From Haloarchaeobius amylolyticus (GTDB lineage: Archaea; Halobacteriota; Halobacteria; Halobacteriales; Natrialbaceae), in contig NZ_JANHDH010000002.1 in NCBI RefSeq assembly GCF_026616195.1, positions 372,001 to 436,000 of the forward strand: DNA of 64,000 nt. Direction: 5' to 3'. Of the stretch, positions 33,988 to 42,459 are shown piece by piece. The notes under the pieces were generated by a model. That model ran no database searches. It worked only from the letters and a program-made list of their open reading frames with translations, and was not told the DNA's origin. The first letter of the stretch is position 1. Each line of letters begins with the position of its first letter. The translations under genes were made by a program, and so were the position numbers.

Positions 33988-35223
33988 TCAGGCCGTCACG
34001 GCCAGTCGCTCCGCGAGCACGTCGAAGCCACGGTCGAGATCGTCGATGAGGTCGTCGATGTGCTCGATGCCGACCGAGACGCGGACGAGGGTGTCCGTGA
34101 TACCCAGGGCCTCGCGTTCCTCCTTCGGGACCGGCTCGTGGGTCATCCCCGCCGGGAGTTCGATGAGGGACTCGACGCCCCCGAGCGAGACGGCGAGCGT
34201 GAACTCCTCCAGTGCCTCGAGGAACGCCTTCGCGTCTTCGAGTTCGCCCGCGAGTTCGAAGCTCAGGACGCCGCCGTACCCGTGCATCTGCTCGCTGGCG
34301 AGGTCGTGTTGTGGGTGGCTCTCCAGCCCGGGGTAGAAGACGGTCTCGACGAGGTCGTGCTCTTCGAGGTACTCCGCGATGACCGTCGCGTTCGCCTCGT
34401 GCTGACGCATGCGCAGGGGGAGCGTCTTGATGCCGCGCATGAGGAGGTAGCTGTCGAACGGCGAGAGCATGTCGCCGAGGCCGATTTGCTGGATGAAGGT
34501 GAGTTCGTCGGCCAGCTCGTCGTCGTTCATGACGACCGCCCCACCGACGGAGTCGGAGTGGCCGTTGAGGTACTTCGTGGTGCTGTGGGCGACCACGTCG
34601 GCGCCGAGGTCCAGCGGGTTCTGGAAGTACGGGCTCATGAAGGTGTTGTCGACGCCGAAGACCGCCCCCGCGTCGTCGGCCACCTCGGCGATGGCCGCGA
34701 TGTCGCACATCTTCATGCGCGGGTTCGTCGGCGTCTCCATCCAGACCATGCTGGTGTCGTCGGTGACGGCGTCGGCCACGTTCTCGGTCTGGCTCGCGTC
34801 GACGAACGAGACGTCCACGTCCAGGCGCGACGCGAACAGCGTCTCGAACATCCGGCGGGTGCCGGCGTAGAGGTCGTCGAACGCGACGATGTGGTCGCCG
34901 GGTCGGACGACCGAGAGGACGACCGAGGCGATGGCGGCCGTCCCCGAGGAGAAGGCGAAGGCGTGCTTCCCGCCCTCCAGCGCGGCCAGGCGCTTCTCGA
35001 GGGCGTGGCGGGTGGGGTTCGAGAGGCGCGAGTACACGAACTCGCCCTCGTCGGGGTCGATGTCCTCCAGGCTCATCTCCGTGTCGAGGCCCGGGAGCGC
35101 GAACGTCGACGCGAGGTGGATGGGCGAGACCACGTCGCCGACCTGGGGTTCGCCGGGCGTGGGCTCCTCACCGTGGCTGACTGCGAGCGTTTCGAAGCGA
35201 CTCGGGTGCTCCCCGTCGTTCAT
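33988..35223 (-). CDS. cystathionine gamma-synthase/lyase family PLP enzyme
   Basis: A 411-residue Cys/Met-metabolism fold-type I PLP enzyme. Hallmarks: YSRLSNPTRHALEKRLAALEGGKHAFAFSSGTAAIASV near the N-terminus, VWMETPTNPRMKMCDIAAIA, and the Schiff-base Lys in AHSTTKYLNGHSDSVGGAVV. Near the end SVGIEHIDDLIDDLDRGFD completes the family pattern. It acts in transsulfuration or direct sulfhydrylation; sequence alone does not separate MetB, MetC and MGL types. Confidence 0.9.
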   Translation of the reverse strand: MNDGEHPSRFETLAVSHGEEPTPGEPQVGDVVSPIHLASTFALPGLDTEMSLEDIDPDEGEFVYSRLSNPTRHALEKRLAALEGGKHAFAFSSGTAAIASVVLSVVRPGDHIVAFDDLYAGTRRMFETLFASRLDVDVSFVDASQTENVADAVTDDTSMVWMETPTNPRMKMCDIAAIAEVADDAGAVFGVDNTFMSPYFQNPLDLGADVVAHSTTKYLNGHSDSVGGAVVMNDDELADELTFIQQIGLGDMLSPFDSYLLMRGIKTLPLRMRQHEANATVIAEYLEEHDLVETVFYPGLESHPQHDLASEQMHGYGGVLSFELAGELEDAKAFLEALEEFTLAVSLGGVESLIELPAGMTHEPVPKEEREALGITDTLVRVSVGIEHIDDLIDDLDRGFDVLAERLAVTA

Positions 35224-35555
35224 GGTTGACGGTGACGGTCAGTATTGCCTAATAACTTCTCATATGTTAGTAATTTCTTCGTTTTTCTTTATTATCAGGG
35301 CGTATCTGGTCCATCCGGTGACGTTTCTGCCGCCTCAAGACTGGTTCAGTACCTGACATCCTGGCTGCTCACGACCACGAACTCGCTGGGTTCGAGCCCA
35401 GCGCTCGTGTCACGACGCTCGCTTCGGCGTCGCCCGCCGCGAAGGCACTGTCTCCCCGGAAGATTCGGATTTGATATCGCGGCCAGTGGTTTATGACAGC
35501 TACGACGCGGCCGGGTGGCTCGTCGGGCTGTGGGCGTGAAACGGCAAGAAGAGGT
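35224..35555. other. gene-free stretch before the cystathionine gene and rio2 3' end
   Basis: An AT-rich core (35240-35300) probably contains the cystathionine gene promoter on the minus strand. A perfect 7-base hairpin CGCTGGG-TTCGAG-CCCAGCG lies at 35384-35403. No plausible ORF or RNA gene was found. Confidence 0.5.
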
Positions 35556-36464
35556 TCAGTCGGCGTGTTCGCGGACCGAGTCGAACTCGCCGGCCGCGAT
35601 CGCGTCTGCCACCGACGGTACGTCGACGTCGGGCACCTCCTGGGGATACTTCCGGCGGAAGTACCCGACGATGTTCCGCAGGTCGCGTTCGAGGAACTCC
35701 GCGGCGTTGTCGTGGTCGGTCGGGACCGCCTGCGGCCAGTCGAACACCGTCACCCCGGATTCGGAGACGAAGACGTTGTACTCGCTCATGTCCGCGTGGA
35801 CGTACCCCTCTCGGTAGGCCGTCGCCATCTCGCGGACCACGAGGTCTAGCACGCCCACGACCTGTTCGGATTCCAGTTTCGCGCGCGAGAGCTCGACCCC
35901 CTCCATCTTCTCCATCACGATGGCGTGGCGGTTCTGGTCGATGGGCCGCGGGACCGACACGTCGGGGAACAGGCTCTCCAGTCGTTCGTACTCGCGCTCG
36001 GCCGCCTTGCGCGCGGTGTAGAGCCAGGAGACGTGGTCCCGGTCGCTGGTGTAGTCACGCTCTTTCATCACCTCGCGGAAGTTGGTGAACCCCTCGCGGT
36101 GGTACTTCAGTGCCAGCGGTTTGTACGACTGTACCTCGAAGACGTCGGACTCCTTGCCGACGCCCAGCGAGGAGCCGAAGCCCTGGATGGTGTCGCGCTC
36201 GGCGAAGGTGTGCAACGCGAGCGCGTCGTACCCCTCGAAGGTGAGCTTGTACCCCTCGTACTGGATGGTCTTGCGCTCCAGCAGCCCCCGGTCGAGACAG
36301 CGGTCCAGCCGGTAGTCGACGTTCTCGATGGTGAGCCGGGAGAACTTGGGGATCTTCTCGCGCTGGACCCACTCGGAGAATCGCATCCCCTGCTCGACGC
36401 CCGAGAGCAGATAGAAGTCCTCGGCCTCGAGGTCGGGCATCAGGGGGGCGACGTTCTGTACCAT
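35556..36464 (-). CDS. rio2: RIO2 atypical serine/threonine kinase
   Basis: A 302-residue protein. An N-terminal winged-helix region (~1-85) precedes the kinase fold: the nucleotide loop GVGKESDVFEV, Lys in LALKYHR, catalytic loop HADMSEYNV and the metal-binding VFDWPQAV. RIO2 acts in maturation of the small ribosomal subunit in archaea and eukaryotes. A TATA-like TTTTACC on the minus strand (about 36489-36494) predicts a leaderless mRNA. Confidence 0.94.
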   Translation of the reverse strand: MVQNVAPLMPDLEAEDFYLLSGVEQGMRFSEWVQREKIPKFSRLTIENVDYRLDRCLDRGLLERKTIQYEGYKLTFEGYDALALHTFAERDTIQGFGSSLGVGKESDVFEVQSYKPLALKYHREGFTNFREVMKERDYTSDRDHVSWLYTARKAAEREYERLESLFPDVSVPRPIDQNRHAIVMEKMEGVELSRAKLESEQVVGVLDLVVREMATAYREGYVHADMSEYNVFVSESGVTVFDWPQAVPTDHDNAAEFLERDLRNIVGYFRRKYPQEVPDVDVPSVADAIAAGEFDSVREHAD

Positions 36465-36773
36465 ATCGGTGCTGTAGCCGGGCGGGCGGTAAAAGCCCCG
36501 CGCGTCGCCCTCGATATATACGATGAACCGTATACTGCGATACGAAATATCGTCTGTGAGGGGACGGCCACTGCTCCGACCCCCGCGAGAGTGGTACTGG
36601 GAGCTCGGCGCGCTCGTGGGGACTCACCCGCGAGGGTCTCGGGCGCGGGAATCACGGCTCGCACGCGGTGATCGCAGGGGTGTCGACCTGCTGTGGGCAG
36701 ATGCGGCTAGAATTCGCCTCCAGTAGTGATTGAAGAAGAAGACGTTCTGTGCGAGGCTCTGTCACTCGGCTGG

Positions 36774-36788
36774 TTCACTCACAGTGAA
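36774..36788. promoter_or_regulatory. IclR-type site O1: TTCAC-N5-GTGAA
   Basis: Perfect palindrome TTCAC-TCACA-GTGAA, extended to GGTTCAC...GTGAACC (36772-36790). One of four matching sites that flank iclR. It is downstream of the iclR stop codon and not in front of any recognised gene. Confidence 0.6.
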
Positions 36789-36875
36789 CCACTGCATCGA
36801 GCGCCGAACGAGGATTTAGATTAATGATAATTTATTCTGGGGGGAGAAGGACGATGGAAGGCTAATACAGCAATA

Positions 36876-36890
36876 TTCACGAATGGTGAA
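36876..36890. promoter_or_regulatory. IclR-type site O2: TTCAC-N5-GTGAA
   Basis: Perfect TTCAC-GAATG-GTGAA, nine bases from the iclR stop codon and 102 bases (start to start) from O1. Confidence 0.6.
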
Positions 36891-36898
36891 CGGCCTCC

Positions 36899-37645
36899 TC
36901 ACCCGGAGACGAACTCGACCGTCACGCTGTTGGCACAGCTGATGACGAGTCCGGGCATGTCCTCGTCGAGTCGCTTCCCGCTCATCCGGTCTGTCGGCCC
37001 CGAGACGCTCACCGCCCCGACTGCCACGTCCGCGTCGGTGAGTATCGGCGCGGCGACGGCCCGGCGGTCCGGGCGGAGTTCCCCCCGGTCGAACGCCAGT
37101 CGCTGGTCCCGGGCGGTCCGGAGCTGGCTGGCGAGTTCGTCCCTATCCGTGGTGGTGCGCTCGGTCCGCGGCGTGAGGTCGTCACCCAGGAGGTCGTCAC
37201 GTTCGGGGGCGGGTCTGTTCGCCAGGATGGCCTTCCCGCCGGCGCAGGCGTGCAGGGGCGCTCGGCCCCCGTCACGGATCGGGTCGTCCACGTCCGACCC
37301 CGAACTGAACACGTAGACGGCTTCGCCCTGCTCCTCGACGACGAGGCTGGCCGTCTCGCCACTGGATTCGGCCAGGCGTTCGACGTGCGGGCGGGCGACC
37401 TGGTACAGTCGGTCGCGGGCACGGATGCGCGAACCGAGGTCCAGGAAGCGCAGGCCGAGGCGGTACTCGCCGTCCTCCCGGACGACGTAGCCGAGTTGCT
37501 CCAGGGTCCGGAGGTGGTTGTGGACGCCCCCCTTCGACATGTCCAGTCGGTCCGCGAGTTCCGTGACGCCTGCCTGTTCGACGGCCGTGAGTGCCTCGAC
37601 GACCCGGAACGTCGTCCCGGTCGCACCCACCGGATGCTCGCTCAT
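36899..37645 (-). CDS. IclR-family transcriptional regulator
   Basis: A 248-residue regulator. Winged HTH at ~10-70 (FRVVEALTAVEQAGVTELADRLDMSKGGVHNHLRTLEQLGYVVREDGEYRLGL), IclR effector-binding domain after it (LHACAGGKAILAN and the SVSGPTDRM segment). It is divergent from the galactoside operon. TTTTATATA on the minus strand (37667-37675) lies 22-30 bases before the ATG at 37645, so transcription likely starts at the ATG. The matching O3 site (37679-37693) borders this promoter, so autoregulation is likely, and O4 lies on the operon side. The effector is probably a sugar acid or sugar of the pathway. Confidence 0.9.
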   Translation of the reverse strand: MSEHPVGATGTTFRVVEALTAVEQAGVTELADRLDMSKGGVHNHLRTLEQLGYVVREDGEYRLGLRFLDLGSRIRARDRLYQVARPHVERLAESSGETASLVVEEQGEAVYVFSSGSDVDDPIRDGGRAPLHACAGGKAILANRPAPERDDLLGDDLTPRTERTTTDRDELASQLRTARDQRLAFDRGELRPDRRAVAAPILTDADVAVGAVSVSGPTDRMSGKRLDEDMPGLVISCANSVTVEFVSG

Positions 37646-37678
37646 GGTCGCACCAGACACCCCATGTATATAAAACCG

Positions 37679-37693
37679 TTCGCGGTCGGTGAA
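37679..37693. promoter_or_regulatory. IclR-type site O3: TTCGC-N5-GTGAA
   Basis: One mismatch to the consensus (TTCGC). It abuts the iclR TATA box on the upstream side, 35 to 49 bases before the start codon, right for autoregulation. Confidence 0.5.
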
Positions 37694-37811
37694 CGAAACC
37701 CCGTGATAAATGATGTTGAAGCCGTTCTTCGGTGTGGCCAATATAGCCGTATGGACCCGGTGAAACGACTGTTACTGGCTGATTAGCAGCGCCCGTCTCT
37801 GCCTCGTCCGT

Positions 37812-37826
37812 TCACCGATGGTGAAC
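37812..37826. promoter_or_regulatory. IclR-type site O4: TTCAC-N5-GTGAA
   Basis: Perfect TTCAC-CGATG-GTGAA, extended to GTTCACC-GAT-GGTGAAC (37811-37827). It is about 105-110 bases upstream of the TATA region of the galactoside operon, a position that fits activation or looping better than simple promoter occlusion. Confidence 0.6.
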
Positions 37827-37976
37827 TGCCGAAATGATAATGAATCTGTCCAATCGGTGCATTCAATCGCGATATATTGGGCCAAAAACGCAGTACGTCG
37901 TGGTGTTAGTTTAGCTCTCGACATTTTACCAAAAGTATTAAGTTTCTATTTTTCATGCTGTATGACAGTGGTCAGC

Positions 37977-39347
37977 ATGAGTGGTCAGGAACGCACCATC
38001 GACAGGCGGACGGTCTTGAAAGGAACCGGCGCAGCCAGCCTCTTCGCACTCGCGGGCTGCGTCAGCACGGGCGGCGGCGACACCACCACCGACGGCGGTG
38101 GGGGTGGCGGCGGCGGTGGCGGGAACGACACCACCAGCGGTGGAGGTGGCGGCGCCGCCATGGCGGACAGCATCGAAGCGTGGGGCTGGGACGTCGCAGC
38201 CAAGTCGCTCGACCTCACGGACGACCCCTACGAGGAAGCCAACGGTGGCGACGTCGCCATCAAGCAGATCGGTCGTTCGGACATGAAGGACAAGTTCAAG
38301 TCGAAGCTACTCGCGGGCTCGGGTGCGCCCGCCGCGGCGATGATGGAGAGCGTCGACGCCGCCGCCTGGATCGACACGGGCGGGCTGCGTGACGTCTCCG
38401 GGTGGCTCGACGACGACGTCAAGAGCAAGTTCGTCTCCGGCAAGTGGGGCCCGCTCACGAAGGACGGCGGCGTCTACGCGATGCCGTGGGACATCGGGCC
38501 GGTCGGGACGTTCTACCGGCAGGACGTGCTCGCCGAGCACGACATCGACCTCTCGACGGTCGAGACCTGGGACCAGTTCATCGAGGAGGGCAAGAAGCTC
38601 CCCGACGGCCAGTTCATGATCAACCTCCCGTCGAACGACTACGACGGCCTCTGGCGGATGCAGTACCGCCAGCTCGGCGGGCAGCCGTTCACCAAGGACG
38701 GGAAGGTCGCCTTCAACAACGACACCAGCGTTCGCGTGGCCCAGAACCTCAAGGCCATCCACGACGCCGGTATCGCCGACAGCAAGGCCTCGTGGTCGAG
38801 CGCGTGGTTCTCCGCGTTCAAGGACGGCACCATCGCCTCGCTCAATGGCGGCGCGTGGATGGAGGGGACGCTCAAGGCCGAACTCCCGAGCACCTCGGGC
38901 AAGTGGCGCGTCATGAAGCCGCCGGCGTACGAGAAGGGCGGCGGGCGCGCGACCAACTGGGGCGGTTCGAACCTCGTCATCGCGAACCAGGTCAGTGACG
39001 CGAAGGCCCGGCGCGCGTGGGACTACATGCAGTACACGCTCGCCTCGAAGGAGATGCAGATCAAGATGTACAAGAACTTCGGCATCTTCCCGGCGTACAA
39101 GCCGGCCTACGAGTCGGACGAGTTCGACACGAAGAACGAGTTCCTCGGCGGCCAGCGCGCCGGGCGCATGTTCGCCGAGGTCGCGCCGAACATCCCGTCG
39201 TACCGCTACTCCGTCGACACGCCCGAGGTCACCAAGGCCATCAACAGCCACTTCAGCGACATGATCGCCGGCAAGGTGAGCCCGACGAAGGCAGTCGAGA
39301 AGGCCGCGAAGCAGGTCGCCAACCGCACGGGTCGCGACCTGGCCTGA
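37977..39347 (+). CDS. Tat lipoprotein, sugar ABC transporter solute-binding protein
   Basis: A 456-residue secreted binding protein (cluster-1 family). DRRTVLKGTGAASLFALAGC gives the twin arginine and a lipobox cysteine; a Gly/Thr/Asp linker of about 40 residues with runs of nine or ten glycines spaces the protein from the membrane. The rest has the MalE-like pattern, including GGVYAMPWDIGPVGTFYRQDVLAEHGID-like sugar-binding contacts and GGAWMEG. First gene of the operon. An in-frame ATG at 37962 (MTVVS...) is an alternative start. Confidence 0.92.
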   Translation: MSGQERTIDRRTVLKGTGAASLFALAGCVSTGGGDTTTDGGGGGGGGGGNDTTSGGGGGAAMADSIEAWGWDVAAKSLDLTDDPYEEANGGDVAIKQIGRSDMKDKFKSKLLAGSGAPAAAMMESVDAAAWIDTGGLRDVSGWLDDDVKSKFVSGKWGPLTKDGGVYAMPWDIGPVGTFYRQDVLAEHDIDLSTVETWDQFIEEGKKLPDGQFMINLPSNDYDGLWRMQYRQLGGQPFTKDGKVAFNNDTSVRVAQNLKAIHDAGIADSKASWSSAWFSAFKDGTIASLNGGAWMEGTLKAELPSTSGKWRVMKPPAYEKGGGRATNWGGSNLVIANQVSDAKARRAWDYMQYTLASKEMQIKMYKNFGIFPAYKPAYESDEFDTKNEFLGGQRAGRMFAEVAPNIPSYRYSVDTPEVTKAINSHFSDMIAGKVSPTKAVEKAAKQVANRTGRDLA

Positions 39348-39363
39348 CACCCCACCACCCTTC

Positions 39364-40383
39364 ATGTCATTCGAAACACAAGTCGACGAGCGGCAGGCAT
39401 CGCGACGGGAGACCGTCGTGGACGCGTTCCGGAAGCGCCGCCAGCAGCTGACGCGGACGCTGCCGGAGCTGCCCGGCGTGCCCTACTTCTTCCTGCTGCC
39501 CTTCTTCGTGCTGTTCGGCGTGTTCCTCGCGTTCCCCATCCTGTACACGCTCTACCTCTCGTTCTTCGAGTTCCAGAGCGTCGGCGGGGACGCGTTGCTC
39601 ACGTTCGACTTCGGGTTCTACCAGTTCACCCTGACCGCCATCGCGGACCTGCGGTTCGTCGGACTGGACAACTACGCCCGGCTCCTCTCCGACGGCCAGT
39701 TCCACCAGGCGATGTACAACACCGTGTTCATCCTGGTGGTCCAGGTCCCGCTGATGATCGTCATCGCGCTCGCACTCGCGGTGGCGCTCGACGCCGCCTT
39801 CGTCCGGGCGCGCGGCCTGTTCCGCACGCTGCTGGCGCTGCCGGTGTCGGCGAACCTCGTCGCGTACGCGACCGTGTTCGTCCTGCTGATGCAGGAGACG
39901 GGGCTGGTGAACTTCATGCTCGGGGCGGTCGGTATCGACCCCATCCCGTGGTTCCAGAGCGACTTCTGGTCCCGCATGACCATCGTCGGGGCGGTCACCT
40001 GGCGCTGGACCGGCTACAACATGATCATCCTGCTCGCGGGCCTGCAGAACGTCCCGCGACAGCTGTACGAGGCCGCCGAGATCGACGGCGCGAACCGCAT
40101 CCAGAAGTTCCGGTACGTGACCCTGCCACAGCTCAAGCCCGTGCTGTTGTTCGTGGTCGTCACCTCGACCATCGGCACGTTCAAGTTGTTCTCCGAGCCG
40201 CTCATCGTGAGCCAGGCCGGGGCGTCGGCGGAGGCCACCCGTACCATCGTCCAGTACATCTACCAGATGGCATTCAAACGCTTCCAGCTCGGGTACGCGA
40301 GTGCGCTCACCTGGGTCCTCATCGCCGTGGTGAGCGTCCTCTCGATCGCCCAGATCAAGATCGGCGGTGATGACGATGAGTGA
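39364..40383 (+). CDS. sugar ABC transporter permease (MalF type)
   Basis: A 339-residue permease with an N-terminal cytosolic tail and six membrane helices. The coupling loop EAAEIDGANRIQKFRYVTLPQLKPVLLFV is the EAA motif that contacts the ATPase. It starts 16 bases after the binding protein gene and its last codons overlap the second permease by eight bases. Confidence 0.92.
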   Translation: MSFETQVDERQASRRETVVDAFRKRRQQLTRTLPELPGVPYFFLLPFFVLFGVFLAFPILYTLYLSFFEFQSVGGDALLTFDFGFYQFTLTAIADLRFVGLDNYARLLSDGQFHQAMYNTVFILVVQVPLMIVIALALAVALDAAFVRARGLFRTLLALPVSANLVAYATVFVLLMQETGLVNFMLGAVGIDPIPWFQSDFWSRMTIVGAVTWRWTGYNMIILLAGLQNVPRQLYEAAEIDGANRIQKFRYVTLPQLKPVLLFVVVTSTIGTFKLFSEPLIVSQAGASAEATRTIVQYIYQMAFKRFQLGYASALTWVLIAVVSVLSIAQIKIGGDDDE

Positions 40384-41323
40384 GCGAGCAGCCCAGCGCG
40401 AGTTCGCCTGGAAGGTCGTCACGTACCTGTTCCTGCTCGTGGCGGTCGTCGTGACCATCGTCCCGCTGTACTGGATCGTGGTCGCCTCGACCCTGAAGGA
40501 GGAGGCGTTCCTCGCGGCCGGTAGCGCGCCGAGCCTGCTGCCCGGGAGCGAGTTCATGAGCAACTTCGCGGCGCTGCAAGAGCGCACCAGCGAGATTTAC
40601 TTCCTGAAACTCAAGGAGTTCGTCCTGGCGTTCAACGTCGGCGGGACGCCGGTCCGGGTCACGCTCATCCCCGGCTTCGAGGGCTTCCAGGCCGGCTTCC
40701 TCGGGGCCATCGGGAACAGCGTCTTCATCGGCGTGGTGTACACGCTGCTGTCGCTGCTCATCTGCTCGATGGGTGGGTTCGCCTTCGCGAAGTACGAGTT
40801 CAAGTACAAGGAGCCGATCTTCTACACCATCCTGGCGACGCTCATCCTGCCCATCCAGTTGCTGGTCATCCCGCTGTTCCTGCTGATGTCCCGCATCGGC
40901 ATGACCAACACCTACTGGGCCATCATCCTGCCGTGGGCGGCGAACCCCCTCGGCATCTTCCTGATGCGCCAGAACATGCGGTCGATTCCCGATGCACTGC
41001 TGGAGTCCGCGCGCATGGACGGCGCGACCGAGTTCCAGCTGTTCTACCGCATCGCACTCCCGACGATGAAGTCCTCGCTGGCGGCACTGGCCATCATCCT
41101 GTTCCTGTTCCAGTGGAACCTGTTCCTGTTCCCGCTGGTCATCCTGGGCCAGGAGAAGTACACCATCCCGGTGGCCATCAGCGACCTCGTCGGCGCACAG
41201 CGCGTGTACTACGACCAGATCATGGTCGCGGCAGGACTCTCCATCGTCCCCATCTTCCTGCTGTTCCTGTTCCTGCAGAAGTACTTCGTGAGCGGCATCC
41301 TGGCCGGTTCGGTGAAAGAGTAA
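40376..41323 (+). CDS. sugar ABC transporter permease (MalG type)
   Basis: A 315-residue permease with six helices and the EAA loop ESARMDGATEFQLFYRIALPTMKSSLAAL. Start is ambiguous: ATGs at 40376 and 40370 and a GTG at 40367 are in frame; the first is preferred as the overlap with the previous stop is then ATGAGTGA. It forms the heterodimeric channel with the MalF-type protein. Confidence 0.92.
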   Translation: MSERAAQREFAWKVVTYLFLLVAVVVTIVPLYWIVVASTLKEEAFLAAGSAPSLLPGSEFMSNFAALQERTSEIYFLKLKEFVLAFNVGGTPVRVTLIPGFEGFQAGFLGAIGNSVFIGVVYTLLSLLICSMGGFAFAKYEFKYKEPIFYTILATLILPIQLLVIPLFLLMSRIGMTNTYWAIILPWAANPLGIFLMRQNMRSIPDALLESARMDGATEFQLFYRIALPTMKSSLAALAIILFLFQWNLFLFPLVILGQEKYTIPVAISDLVGAQRVYYDQIMVAAGLSIVPIFLLFLFLQKYFVSGILAGSVKE

Positions 41324-41325
41324 CC

Positions 41326-42459
41326 ATGGCAACGATAGACATCGATACGGTACGCAAAGAGTTCGAGAACGACGAAGAGGGCACCATCGTCGCGGTCGAG
41401 GACGTGAACCTCACCATCGAGGACGGCGAGTTCCTCGTGCTGGTCGGCCCCTCGGGCTGTGGCAAGACGACGACGCTGCGCACCATCGCCGGCCTGGAGG
41501 ACGTGACCAGCGGCGAGATATTCTTCGACGACCGCGAGGTGAGCGAGAAGCGCGCCCGCGACCGCGACGTCGCGATGGTGTTCCAGAACTACGCGCTCTA
41601 CCCCCACATGAACGTCCGCCAGAACATCGGCTTCGGCCTGAAGCTCTCGACGGAGCTCTCCTCGGCGGAGATTCGACAGAAGGTCGACAAGGTCGCGGAG
41701 ATGCTCGGCATCTCCGACCTGTTGCACAAGAAGCCGAAGGAACTCTCCGGCGGCCAGCAACAGCGCGTCGCCCTCGGCCGCGCCATCATCCGCGAGCCCG
41801 AGGTGTTCCTGATGGACGAGCCGCTGTCGAACCTCGACGCGAAGCTCCGTGCGGAGATGCGCACCGAACTTCAGGAGTTGCAACACGACCTGGACGTGAC
41901 GACGGTGTACGTCACCCACGACCAGACCGAGGCGATGGCGATGGGCGACCGCATCGCCATCATGAACGACGGCGTGCTCCAGCAGGTCGGCAGCGCCGAG
42001 GAGGTGTACCGCCACCCGACGAACGAGTTCGTCGCGAACTTCATCGGCTCGCCGAGCATCAACCTGCTCACCTGCGAGGTGGACGGGTCGACCCTGCGCG
42101 GCCCCGGCGGGTTCACCTACGAACTCGCGGACACCTCGTGGGTCGAGGGTCACGACGAGGTCCGGGTCGGTATCCGGCCCGAGGACCTCCGGCTCACCGA
42201 CGGCCCCGGCAACGACGCCGAGGTGTCGGTCGTCGAGCCGATGGGTAACGAGAACTTCCTGTACATGCAACTGGCAGACATCGAGATGACGGCACGTATC
42301 GCGAGCGCCCTCCGGCCCAGCCCGGGCCAGACGGTGACACTCGAGTTCGACGAGGAGTCGCTGTACCTGTTCGATTCACGCACCGGCGAGGCGCTGAAGA
42401 CGAAGACCGACGAGACGGACGTGGCGGTCGAACAGTTCGCCACGGAGGGTGGTCGGTAG
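41326..42459 (+). CDS. sugar ABC transporter ATP-binding protein (UgpC/MsmK type)
   Basis: A 377-residue ATPase: Walker A GPSGCGKTTTLR, Q-loop MVFQNYALYPHM, signature LSGGQQQRVALGRAI, Walker B EVFLMDEPLSNLDAKLR, switch His in THDQTEAM. The C-terminal TOBE domain (~240-377) is like MalK/UgpC, which are regulated and often shared by several importers. It starts two bases after the permease stop. The start ATG is clear from the MATIDIDTVRKEF family N-terminus. Confidence 0.93.
   Translation: MATIDIDTVRKEFENDEEGTIVAVEDVNLTIEDGEFLVLVGPSGCGKTTTLRTIAGLEDVTSGEIFFDDREVSEKRARDRDVAMVFQNYALYPHMNVRQNIGFGLKLSTELSSAEIRQKVDKVAEMLGISDLLHKKPKELSGGQQQRVALGRAIIREPEVFLMDEPLSNLDAKLRAEMRTELQELQHDLDVTTVYVTHDQTEAMAMGDRIAIMNDGVLQQVGSAEEVYRHPTNEFVANFIGSPSINLLTCEVDGSTLRGPGGFTYELADTSWVEGHDEVRVGIRPEDLRLTDGPGNDAEVSVVEPMGNENFLYMQLADIEMTARIASALRPSPGQTVTLEFDEESLYLFDSRTGEALKTKTDETDVAVEQFATEGGR

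Larger units (their letters stand above)
36465..36898. other. gene-free stretch between rio2 and iclR with unexplained regulatory sites
   Basis: No credible gene. Near rio2 it has TATACG-N6-CGTATA (36517-36534) inside a wider CGATAT...ATATCG pair (36512-36552). Near iclR it carries two TTCAC-N5-GTGAA sites with an AT-rich patch (36810-36840) between them. A 67-residue ORF at 36523-36726 is basic and Arg-rich, unlike real proteins of this genome. Confidence 0.5.
37646..37961. other. divergent control region between iclR and the galactoside operon
   Basis: Holds the iclR TATA box (37667-37675), two IclR-type sites (37679-37693 and 37812-37826) and an AT-rich promoter before the solute-binding protein with TATTAAG (37936-37942) and TTTCTATTTTTC (37943-37954). 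No gene is present; an 11-codon ORF at 37751-37786 is probably chance. Confidence 0.65.

Noticed and set aside
35384-35403. CGCTGGG-TTCGAG-CCCAGCG resembling a tRNA T-arm
   Set aside because: Loop is six rather than seven bases and no acceptor or anticodon stem can be drawn around it; kept only as a hairpin.
36523-36726. 67-residue ORF on the plus strand between rio2 and iclR
   Set aside because: Arg-rich and basic, no TATA box at the right distance, no resemblance to a family; unlike the acidic proteins here.
37751-37786. 11-codon ORF before the galactoside operon as a leader peptide
   Set aside because: No promoter at the right position and no sign of an attenuator structure downstream.
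38080-38160. Gly-rich tandem repeat (GGCGGT-like) as a mobile or CRISPR-type repeat
   Set aside because: It encodes the poly-Gly linker of the solute-binding lipoprotein and lacks spacers.
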